64,000 nucleotides of DNA from VMSU01 sp031400755 (GTDB lineage: Bacteria > Desulfobacterota > Desulfobulbia > Desulfobulbales > VMSU01): contig JANNQL010000046.1 in assembly GCA_031400755.1 (NCBI GenBank), forward strand, positions 5,004 to 69,003. The letters run 5' to 3'. Positions 1 to 6,436 of the stretch are shown piece by piece. The notes under the pieces were generated by a model. It was not told the DNA's origin, did no database searches, and worked only from the letters and a program-made list of their open reading frames with translations. The translations under genes and the position numbers were made by a program. The number at the start of each line of letters is the position of its first letter. Position 1 is the first letter of the stretch.

Positions 1-29
1 TATGACGGTGGCTAATTTTTGCGCCCTCA

Positions 30-152
30 CCCGGCCTTCGGCCACCCTCGCCCAGGAGGCGAGGGGATAGAAAAGGCCCCCTCTCCCTCAGGGAGAGGGT
101 TGGGGTGAGGGGAAAGCTGCCATTGCAATTTCTTAACCGGACAACACTGAAT
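30..152. repeat. Dispersed palindromic repeat, copy 1
   Basis: This non-coding stretch holds a perfect hairpin, CTCTCCC(81-87)/GGGAGAG(91-97), in a C/G-skewed block, and ends in TTAACCGGACAACACTGA (133-150). A second copy of that end, identical over 20 bases when reverse-complemented, lies at 59293-59312 beside a similar C-rich block. Shared end plus shared hairpin block indicates a dispersed repeat family rather than chance. No coding potential is seen. Its end lies about 20 bp before the start of the next gene, so it may carry part of that gene's leader. Confidence 0.6.
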
Positions 153-172
153 TTTTTTGAAAGAGGCTTGTT

Positions 173-673
173 ATGAAAACAGGAAATTACGTATTGATGG
201 TTACCGGGCTCTGGCTGCTGGCCCTGACGTGCCGACCGGCAGAGGCAGAGGTAAGGATAGGGCTGGGAGTCAACATCGGCCTGCCTGTTGTTACCTTCAG
301 TGGCCCCCCGGAACTGGTGGCCATACCGGGGAGCTATGTCTACTATGCAGCGGACACAGCAGAGGACATCTTTTTCTATCAAGGGTACTGGTACCGCGCC
401 TGGGACAATCGATGGCATCGCGCCAGCAGTTATTATGGTCCATGGGCCTACATCGGCCCCCGCTATGTGCCGCAGCCCTTTTTACGACTGCCGCCGGATT
501 ACCGGCATCGGGAGGGCCATGGCAGAATGGGGCGCAATGGCGAACACAGACCTTGGCAACGGGCGGAAAGAGAGCGCTACCGGGAGGAGTCGCATGATCG
601 TGACGGGTGGCGAGGAGAGAGACGAGAGGTGCGCCATGATGGCAGGGGGGGACGTCGGGAGCACCGCTTTTAG
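173..673 (+). CDS. Small secreted protein, aromatic-rich with basic tail
   Basis: The product is 166 residues. It begins with a clear signal peptide (residues 1-25, ending near AEA), so it is probably periplasmic or outer-surface. The middle (about 35-105) is rich in Tyr, Trp and Pro, with a GPP..VAIPG..VYY stretch followed by DIFFYQGYWYR and WHRASSYYGPW. This pattern recurs in uncharacterised secreted proteins of Desulfobacterota and Geobacter relatives (recalled, not searched). The last 55 residues are Arg/Glu/His/Gly-rich and probably disordered. The ATG at 173 is preceded by a GAAAGAGG ribosome site. It stands alone, with a hairpin downstream. Function is unknown. Confidence 0.75.
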   Translation: MKTGNYVLMVTGLWLLALTCRPAEAEVRIGLGVNIGLPVVTFSGPPELVAIPGSYVYYAADTAEDIFFYQGYWYRAWDNRWHRASSYYGPWAYIGPRYVPQPFLRLPPDYRHREGHGRMGRNGEHRPWQRAERERYREESHDRDGWRGERREVRHDGRGGRREHRF

Positions 674-747
674 GGTGATTGTCGTGCCATGAGCTGTGGG
701 GGGGCAATCCATCCATAGACCGACTACGCACTTGAATCGGCAAATAT

Positions 748-789
748 CAAAGCCGGTGGCAGGGAGTAACTTCTCTGTCATCGGCTTTG
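748..789 (+). terminator. Hairpin, likely terminator
   Basis: CAAAGCCGGTGGCAG (748-762) pairs with CTGTCATCGGCTTTG (775-789): 15 pairs including two G-U, with a 12-nt loop, then a T-rich tail. It lies about 75 nt after the stop of the small secreted protein gene and probably ends that transcript. It also marks the left edge of the accessory region. Confidence 0.5.
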
Positions 790-799
790 TTGTTTCAGG

Positions 800-1127
800 G
801 CAAGCATGTCCTTAAGTTTTTGAGGCCTCGCTAAATATGCCAGGCCCAGATCGTGAGGTTCATCAACTGCACATTGCCGCAAACATCATTGACGCTGCTT
901 TAGGACAATCCATTTCTGGGTTGAATAGAATAATCTGATTGATGTCGGAAATCGTTAGAGATGAAGCATCAGTCAGCTTGATTTGATCTACCATGAGTCG
1001 GCGTTGGGTATGGATAACTGAGCCAGCCGACTGTCGTTGGGAATAGATCGTAGAAAGCTCAGTAAGAGTCGTAACTTCCTGCTTTTTTATGATTTAATTG
1101 TGAAATGTTAACATGGGTTAGTAAAAG
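800..1127. other. Intergenic stretch without a convincing gene
   Basis: About 330 bp, AT-richer than the flanks, between the hairpin and the 3' end of the AIPR gene. The longest minus-strand frame (863-994, 43 codons) has no ribosome site and no recognisable product. No repeat or hairpin of note is seen. Confidence 0.5.
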
Positions 1128-2876
1128 TCAGCCTTGTCTCACTTTTTCGGCGAATTTTCTGAATATGCCTGCATTCGGATTAGCCGTCGCCTGCACAAGG
1201 CTTTGGAAAATTACAAGGGTCTTCTTAATACGTTCCTTATTCTTCAAGCCATCAGCAAAAGCCTCTTGAAGTTGTGGGCAGAATGACACACAGACCTGCA
1301 CAACTGGTTCCCACGTCACTTGCGCGACGCTCGGCGACAAGACACCAAAAGAAAGTCGAGAAATCTTAGTGATTCTCTTCGTCAAAATAGTTTCAAGGCA
1401 GCCGGCAATTGCAGACACCAACATGTAGGTCGAACCACGTTGCCGGAAATACTCAATCTCTTTCATTTCTGGTTCGGTCAAACCTGCGTTGCCCTTGGAC
1501 TTAGTTACAAGGACGGATTTTCTCGCCTCGATGCAGCGAAGGAGAGAGTAAGAGAAAACTATATGTCCGCCAGTAATATCCTCGTTGAAGTACCGTGCAT
1601 AGAGTCTGTCTGATGCCCAAATATCTGATTTCTGATTGTAAGCAACCTCAGGGTCTCCCTGCATTGCCGCCAAAGCCTGTCCGACTGTATAGGATGGAAG
1701 AAGATTCGGATTTCGGCGAATTGCGTCAGTGGACCCACCTCTTCGTCCGCCCTGATACTCACATTGAGAAATAGCTGTAACTTCCTCCCGTAGCCGTCGT
1801 TGGACACGATCCCGGCTTCTGAAATCGGAAGCAGTCACTTTATTTTGGCTGTTATTGAACTCAATAATGTCAAAGATAGTTTCCCTGTCAGAGGTAACAA
1901 CAAACCGGACGGGCACCTGCACGTCCGCCAAAGGAGCCCGGCCTAACGAGCCGAGCGCGCCTGTCGTTTGGGCGCCGTTTACGATTGATAGGCCGGTTAT
2001 TTTCAAAGTCAGCAATCCCCGCTTATCTTCAATAACTTTATAGGAATGCACGAGAACAGTAAGCCCGTTATTGTACACCCAAAAGTCCGCAGGCGTTTCT
2101 TGAGCCGACTGCTTGATACCATTATTGATGTTCGCGTCACTTCTGCGGGAGCCAAGATATTCACGCACATTTGCAGAGAAGAGTTTCGCTCGATGCTTTC
2201 GATAGGCGCTATAGAGAAAGCGACCCGGAACAGTTGTAACATAGGCCTTCCACTTATTTCCAGTAACTTCGAAGCCCGCAGGGACACGGATATCAAATGC
2301 GTCGGACACAAGAATTGGTGACTGAGTTTCCCCGTACCAATCTTCTAGTGTGGTCGCGCCAACCTCCAGCACACTGACACGAACTTTCTTCCCTGAAAAT
2401 TGACTTTTGAGAGCAGCGTCAATGGTATGCTCTACAGTTTTGAGTTCTTGCCCCACATTGCCTGATTCCGAAAGGTTGTGGATATACCACACATGAAGTT
2501 CTTGCAAAGTACCGTCTATGATGGCCTGACGAAGTTCGGTTGCTGATGGACGTAGACGCGCTGGCAGTTCCGCATGCGGACGTTGCAGAAGCCAGCCGAC
2601 TGCTGTGTTGAGATCACTGGCTTTGTTCGCTGGAGCACTTTTCCGTGGCTTAGCCGAGAAGTAGCATTGGGCAAGCACCGCATGACCCTCGTCTGGGTCG
2701 ATGTACACGATATCGCATTTTTTATCATCACTTCCATCCGTGAGAGAATTGGCGGCAATAGTATCAAGGTCTTCGAGGCCAAATCGAAGACCAAGAGCAA
2801 ATAGTCCCAGAGCATTGTCTCCGTACTTAGTCAGGTCTGATCGTCCTTGAAATGCTTGCTCCCAATTAGTAGACAT
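1128..2876 (-). CDS. AIPR family protein (abortive infection, phage resistance)
   Basis: The 582-residue product carries the hallmarks of the AIPR family (PF10592): LFSANVREYLG (232-242), WVYNNGLT (266-273), IVNGAQTT (298-305) and NNSQN (341-345). AIPR proteins are linked to abortive phage infection and occur in defence islands and beside restriction systems; the biochemistry of this one is not known. Residues 53-76 (CDIVYID then LAQCYFSAK) sit where many relatives have a PD-(D/E)XK-like core with Q-x-K; here the expected K is Y, so nuclease activity is doubtful (inference). ATG at 2876 has a GAGGAG site. Base composition is AT-richer than the neighbouring housekeeping genes, suggesting acquisition. 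A 34-bp palindrome lies just upstream. Confidence 0.85.
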   Translation of the reverse strand: MSTNWEQAFQGRSDLTKYGDNALGLFALGLRFGLEDLDTIAANSLTDGSDDKKCDIVYIDPDEGHAVLAQCYFSAKPRKSAPANKASDLNTAVGWLLQRPHAELPARLRPSATELRQAIIDGTLQELHVWYIHNLSESGNVGQELKTVEHTIDAALKSQFSGKKVRVSVLEVGATTLEDWYGETQSPILVSDAFDIRVPAGFEVTGNKWKAYVTTVPGRFLYSAYRKHRAKLFSANVREYLGSRRSDANINNGIKQSAQETPADFWVYNNGLTVLVHSYKVIEDKRGLLTLKITGLSIVNGAQTTGALGSLGRAPLADVQVPVRFVVTSDRETIFDIIEFNNSQNKVTASDFRSRDRVQRRLREEVTAISQCEYQGGRRGGSTDAIRRNPNLLPSYTVGQALAAMQGDPEVAYNQKSDIWASDRLYARYFNEDITGGHIVFSYSLLRCIEARKSVLVTKSKGNAGLTEPEMKEIEYFRQRGSTYMLVSAIAGCLETILTKRITKISRLSFGVLSPSVAQVTWEPVVQVCVSFCPQLQEAFADGLKNKERIKKTLVIFQSLVQATANPNAGIFRKFAEKVRQG

Positions 2877-2906
2877 GAATTATTTTCTCCTCTCTGTAGA
2901 TAGCAA

Positions 2907-2940
2907 GGTATTAGCCAAACGAATTCGTTTAGCTAATACC
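2907..2940. promoter_or_regulatory. 34-bp near-perfect palindrome upstream of the AIPR gene
   Basis: Two 17-base arms meet at a central GAATTC (2921-2926). Sixteen of 17 pairs match; the exception is C2916 against A2931. Arms begin GGTATTAGC and end GCTAATACC. It lies 30-64 bp before the AIPR start codon, where a dimeric repressor would sit. No regulator gene adjoins it, so the binding protein is unknown. The alternative is a hairpin in the 5' leader. The rest of 2877-3194 shows nothing. Confidence 0.6.
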
Positions 2941-3194
2941 GCAAAAAGTGGTGTTGGCCAGTTAGCAAAAACGGTGCCCCAGGAAATCAGTGCGCCGAAG
3001 AGCCAAGGTCATCTTTCCTATCATAAACCTCACGTTAGAGTATCTGGCCGCCTTTATTTTGTCAATCACGTTTGAAGGAGCCTGTCAAATGTGGGCCATC
3101 ATGATTTCCCAATCACATCATAAACTCCACAGAAAATAAGGGCCGAAGGACATCCACTCCGTATATTTCTTGAGGCACGCACCACTAAAAGTGG

Positions 3195-3225
3195 TTGACC
3201 AATCGACTTATTGTTAATACAATAA
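3195..3225 (+). promoter_or_regulatory. brnTA promoter with overlapping operator palindrome
   Basis: A -35 box TTGACC (3195-3200), a 17-bp spacer and a -10 box TACAAT (3218-3223) are followed seven bases later by A3230, the first base of the brnT ATG. The -10 is embedded in a palindrome TTATTGT(3208-3214)-TAAT-ACAATAA(3219-3225). A second small palindrome, ACCACT-AAA-AGTGGT (3181-3195), abuts the -35. BrnA antitoxins are known to repress their own operon, so the palindrome over the -10 is the likely operator (inference). Confidence 0.65.
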
Positions 3226-3229
3226 TAGC

Positions 3230-3499
3230 ATGAAGATCACCTTCGATTCAGCAAAAGATACTGACAATCAGGCAAAGCATGGTGTATCGCTTTCTCTGGC
3301 TGAGACGTTGGAATGGTCTCTTGCCCTTGTCAAGCCGGATACACGCAAGTCGTACGGCGAAACCAGATTGATTGGGTATGCGCCGATTGGCGCGAGAGTG
3401 TATTGCGTGGTGTTCGTAGATCGTGAGGACATTCGCCGTATAATCAGCCTTCGTAAGGCCAACAGCCGAGAGGTTCAATACTATGCGAAACAAATCTAA
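3230..3499 (+). CDS. brnT: BrnT-family toxin (DUF497)
   Basis: The 89-residue product matches BrnT: an N-terminal FD.AKD..NQAKHGVSL segment, a central GETRLIGYAPIGARVYCVVFVDRED segment and a closing IRRIISLRKANSREVQYY motif. BrnT is a RelE-fold ribonuclease toxin that inhibits translation and is neutralised by BrnA. The ATG at 3230 has no Shine-Dalgarno sequence and coincides with the predicted transcription start, so the mRNA is probably leaderless. The gene overlaps brnA by 17 bp, the usual toxin-first order for this family. First of two toxin-antitoxin pairs in a row in this island. Confidence 0.9.
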   Translation: MKITFDSAKDTDNQAKHGVSLSLAETLEWSLALVKPDTRKSYGETRLIGYAPIGARVYCVVFVDREDIRRIISLRKANSREVQYYAKQI

Positions 3500-3764
3500 A
3501 TTTATAATTCCCACTCCTGAGGAAGATGCCAAGATCAATGCTGGAATAGCCTCTGATCCTGACACATACGAACTGACCAAAGCCGAGTTTGCCCAATTGC
3601 GTCCTGCAATAGGACGGCCAAAATCAACAGTTCCGCTTAAGGTGCCAACCACCATCCGTTTTGACGCCGATGTCTTGGCCACTCTGAAAGCTACAGGGAA
3701 AGGTTGGCAAACACGGGTAAACGAGGCTGTCCGTGAATGGTTGAAGACCCACTCCCCTGCATAG
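3483..3764 (+). CDS. brnA: BrnA-family antitoxin (DUF4415)
   Basis: The 93-residue product ends in a ribbon-helix-helix-like domain typical of BrnA/DUF4415: GRPKSTVPLKVPTTIRFDADVLATLK followed by GKGWQTRVNEAVREWLK (about residues 48-90). The N-terminal half (PTPEEDAKINAGIASDPDTYELT) is the toxin-wrapping region of the family. It binds BrnT and is expected to bind the operator ahead of brnT. It starts inside brnT, which couples the two translations and keeps antitoxin in supply. Confidence 0.88.
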   Translation: MRNKSKFIIPTPEEDAKINAGIASDPDTYELTKAEFAQLRPAIGRPKSTVPLKVPTTIRFDADVLATLKATGKGWQTRVNEAVREWLKTHSPA

Positions 3765-3782
3765 AATACTGTAAAAAAAAAC

Positions 3783-3838
3783 TTGCTGACGTATTCTCGT
3801 GTGCCTATAGTGGGCGCATGTCAAATGCGCATAAGGAG
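3783..3838 (+). promoter_or_regulatory. ccdAB promoter, operator palindrome and ribosome site
   Basis: TTGCTG (3783-3788), a 17-bp spacer and TATAGT (3806-3811) form a good sigma-70 promoter. A palindrome GCGCAT(3814-3819)-GTCAA-ATGCGC(3825-3830) lies on the expected start point, a classical place for autoregulation by CcdA/CcdB. AAGGAG (3833-3838) follows. The ccd pair is therefore likely transcribed independently of brnTA. Confidence 0.6.
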
Positions 3839-3847
3839 ACCATGGTG

Positions 3848-4096
3848 ATGCAGCCTAATCTTTTCGATCCTACCGCCCCTAAGAAGTCAGCCAATCTCAG
3901 CATCAACAGCGATCTACTCCGGCAGGCCAAGGAGTGTCGCCTTAATTTGTCGCAAGCACTGGAAACACAACTTGCCGTATTGTTGCGGGAAAAGAAGCGC
4001 GAGCAATGGCAGGCTGAAAACAGCGAGGCTATCGAGGCCTATAACCGCCGCCTTGAAGAAAACGGCGCGTTTAGTGACGGCTTGAGGCATTTCTGA
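3848..4096 (+). CDS. ccdA: CcdA-type antitoxin
   Basis: From the ATG at 3848 the product is 82 residues. It has the CcdA (PF07362) pattern: a short N-terminal DNA-binding strand (KKSANLSINSDLLRQAKE), LNLSQALETQLA, then a charged toxin-binding C-terminus with W...N.EAI.AYN.R.E..G.FSDGLRHF, ending as CcdA proteins do. An in-frame ATG at 3842 lies only 3 bp from AAGGAG, whereas 3848 lies 9 bp away, which favours 3848. The stop codon overlaps the ccdB start by one base (TGATGG). It neutralises CcdB and should repress the operon through the palindrome upstream. Confidence 0.88.
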   Translation: MQPNLFDPTAPKKSANLSINSDLLRQAKECRLNLSQALETQLAVLLREKKREQWQAENSEAIEAYNRRLEENGAFSDGLRHF

Positions 4097-4410
4097 TGGC
4101 CCAGTTCGATGTCTATGAGAACCGGAACACCGTTACAAGTCCAGCGATCCCCTATCTGCTCGATGTGCAAGCCGGATTCCTCGACAACCTCGGCACCCGG
4201 GTAGTCGTCCCCTTGGTGATGGCCTCCTCTTTCGGCAAGGCCGCCACCCAACTCAACCCCCAATTCCTCATTGGCCAGAGCATGGTCGTCATGTCAACGG
4301 CCGAGCTGGCCGGCGTCTCGGTGCGGCTTCTCGGTGAAAAGGTCTGCTCACTCAAGGGCCAACGAGATGAGATTGCCGTAGCTCTTGATTTTCTGTTCAC
4401 AGGTTTTTGA
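4096..4410 (+). CDS. ccdB: CcdB-type gyrase-poisoning toxin
   Basis: The 104-residue product is the length of CcdB and has its layout: MAQFDVYENRN at the N-terminus, PYLLDVQA.FLDNLGTRVVVPLV, LNP.F.I.G..MVVMSTAELAGV and the terminal helix. F-plasmid CcdB ends in Trp-Gly-Ile, needed for DNA gyrase poisoning; this protein ends FLFTGF, with Thr at the Trp position, a change common in chromosomal copies. Whether it still poisons gyrase cannot be read from the sequence. Start overlaps the ccdA stop, so the two are translationally coupled. It closes the accessory island. Confidence 0.9.
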   Translation: MAQFDVYENRNTVTSPAIPYLLDVQAGFLDNLGTRVVVPLVMASSFGKAATQLNPQFLIGQSMVVMSTAELAGVSVRLLGEKVCSLKGQRDEIAVALDFLFTGF

Positions 4411-4522
4411 GAAATCGCCTTCGAGCATGCCAAGGGGCGTGGGCAAGGCGGTCTAGGTCACTGCCAGCAATTCAAGTTGCTCAGCACCCCCCTCTAAACT
4501 TAACCCACTGCCCGGAAACCCA

Positions 4523-6157
4523 ATGATTGAAATGGACAGCGAAGAGCTGATCACCGAACTCAACTTCAAGCACATCATCGTTGATGAGCGCTTGCAGGGT
4601 AAGGAGTTCAATATCCGCAAGATGTTTGATCTCCTGCCGGCCACCATTGCCGACAAGCGGACCTTGCGGATGGTTGAGATCCACGATCTGTTCAAGGCGG
4701 TTGACCACACCGAGACCATGGTGGGCTCGGCTAGGCTCTTTCATTCGCTGATGAATCCATCGCAGTCCATTGAGCTGGTCCATGCCAAGCAGGATTCCTA
4801 CTGCGAGTTGGAAAACAATGAGCGCTTACAGGAGGCGATTTTTGAGTTTTTAGCCGAGTTTGCCAAGTCCGAGGCCGACATCTTCAAGCTCTTGAACGCC
4901 CATGTCCATCCCCTCACCGCTTACGGCGATTACCAGGCGGCGACGCGCGCCATCGACCGGCTGCTTGTCGCCACCGCCTGGCTGCCGCAGCCGGAGACGG
5001 TCTACCTTGATTCGTTGTTCAAAAACATCGCCAGTTTCAACGGCTCGCCGGCCCGCAGTATTGTGGCGGGGCCGGCCTTTCGAACCTGGGGCGGGGTCAA
5101 GGCCCGGCAGGAGGTCGGCCGCTTCACCCCGTCGCTCCGCTTTCATCCGCGCCGTTTAGGTCTTGGTTCCCTGCTGCCGGCCTTGCCCGGCCTGGCCTTC
5201 GGGGCGGCCTGGTTCTTCGGCCTCATGGAGCCGGCCATCGCCAAGGCCCTGTGTCTCGGCACCAGCTGGTTCAGCGTCGTCGGTTTTATCTATGGCGGGG
5301 TCTTGAAACCGATGTTCGACTACGAGACAGCCATCCTGCCGATCCGCCAAAGATTGATCGACTCGAACCGTTTTGCCGCGGCCATCGAGAGCGTCGCCGC
5401 CATCGACGAGTTGATGAGCTTTGTCGCCTTTAGCAAGGCCATGCCGCACCCGACGGTGTTGCCGGAGATCACCAATGAAGAGACCCATTTCTTCGTGGCC
5501 AGGAATATGCGTAATCCGATTATCGCCAAAGACGACAAGGCCTTCGTGGCCAATGACGTCAATCTGGCCGGGGCCCGGATGACCTTTGTCACCGGCCCGA
5601 ATAGCGGCGGTAAGACCACCTACTGCAAGAGCATTGTCCAGAACCAGATACTGGCCCAGATCGGCGCCCCGGTCGTCGCCTCCGGGGCCATGATCAACAT
5701 GACCGACCGCATTACCTATCAGGCCCCGGCCTTTGATACTCTATCCGACACGGAAGGCCGCTTCGGCACCGAGCTGAAGCTGACTCGGGACGTCTTCTAC
5801 TCCGTCACCCCCCAGAGCCTGACCATCCTCGATGAAATTGCCGAAGGCACCACCACCCACGAAAAGGTCAGCCTGTCGGTCGATATCATGAACGGCTTTT
5901 ACGCCGTCGGCAACAACACCCTGCTGGTCACCCACAGCTTCGAGCTGGTGGAGAGTTTCCAGAAGCAGGGCAAAGGCCAGTACCTGCAGGTCGAGTTCAA
6001 GGATGATCAACCCACCCACAAGATAGTCCCCGGCATCTCGACCGACAGCCACGCCCTGCGGGTGGCGCAGAAGATCGGTTTTGCCCCGGAAGACATTCAG
6101 CGCCACCTGCGTCGGCAGGGCTATGTCCATGATGATGGGGCAGACGTAACTCCTTAA
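4523..6157 (+). CDS. Membrane-anchored MutS-like ATPase
   Basis: The 544-residue product ends in a MutS-type ATPase domain: Walker A TGPNSGGKTT (about 356-365), a TLSDTEGRFGTEL segment matching the MutS D-loop region, Walker B SLTILDEIAEGT (about 431-442) and the switch histidine in LLVTHSFEL. The N-terminal 200 residues are helical like a MutS core. Residues about 217-263 are strongly hydrophobic and form two membrane segments inside the core/lever region, absent from MutS and MutS2. No mismatch-recognition or Smr domain is visible. It therefore belongs to a poorly known group of MutS-related proteins, not classical mismatch repair. There is no Shine-Dalgarno before 4523; ATG 4532 is an alternative. 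It follows the defence island directly. Confidence 0.8.
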   Translation: MIEMDSEELITELNFKHIIVDERLQGKEFNIRKMFDLLPATIADKRTLRMVEIHDLFKAVDHTETMVGSARLFHSLMNPSQSIELVHAKQDSYCELENNERLQEAIFEFLAEFAKSEADIFKLLNAHVHPLTAYGDYQAATRAIDRLLVATAWLPQPETVYLDSLFKNIASFNGSPARSIVAGPAFRTWGGVKARQEVGRFTPSLRFHPRRLGLGSLLPALPGLAFGAAWFFGLMEPAIAKALCLGTSWFSVVGFIYGGVLKPMFDYETAILPIRQRLIDSNRFAAAIESVAAIDELMSFVAFSKAMPHPTVLPEITNEETHFFVARNMRNPIIAKDDKAFVANDVNLAGARMTFVTGPNSGGKTTYCKSIVQNQILAQIGAPVVASGAMINMTDRITYQAPAFDTLSDTEGRFGTELKLTRDVFYSVTPQSLTILDEIAEGTTTHEKVSLSVDIMNGFYAVGNNTLLVTHSFELVESFQKQGKGQYLQVEFKDDQPTHKIVPGISTDSHALRVAQKIGFAPEDIQRHLRRQGYVHDDGADVTP

Positions 6158-6159
6158 GT

Positions 6160-6229
6160 CTTACTGCCGTGATGGAACTGGATCCCCGCTAACAGCATGC
6201 GGGGATGACGGTCATTTTGCAAAGGCCTC
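6160..6229. repeat. 70-bp REP-like repeat, copy A
   Basis: This element begins 3 bp after the stop of the MutS-like gene and is nearly identical to 9481-9550 (same length; differences confined to the last ten bases). It contains a perfect hairpin ATCCCCGC/GCGGGGAT and probably serves as the 3' hairpin of the upstream gene. Copy B is longer on its left side, so copy A looks like half an element. Confidence 0.7.
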
Positions 6230-6328
6230 GTTGGGTAGTTTTTACTAGTGCATGGGCTTAATTTAATACCAGTATCGACTTAGCTTGCAGCCTATCCTTC
6301 CAGTATTTTTAAAAAATAATTTTCCCGC

Positions 6329-6358
6329 TTTACTTTGCAAAAAATATGGTGATATACT
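6329..6358 (+). promoter_or_regulatory. Candidate promoter of the chemoreceptor gene
   Basis: TTTACT (6329-6334), 18 bp, TATACT (6353-6358). A start near 6365 gives a leader of about 70 nt containing a small hairpin ACCACA/TGTGGT and then a T run. The match to the -35 consensus is 4 of 6, so this is a moderate call. Confidence 0.4.
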
Positions 6359-6436
6359 TTCCCATGGCGACCACACTTTGTGGTACGGCGAGTTTTTTAC
6401 CTGTCTGTTTTAACACTAAAAAAAGAGAGCAACAAC

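Noticed and set aside
863..994. 43-codon minus-strand frame in the left gap
   Set aside because: No ribosome site, no known family, and typical chance length.
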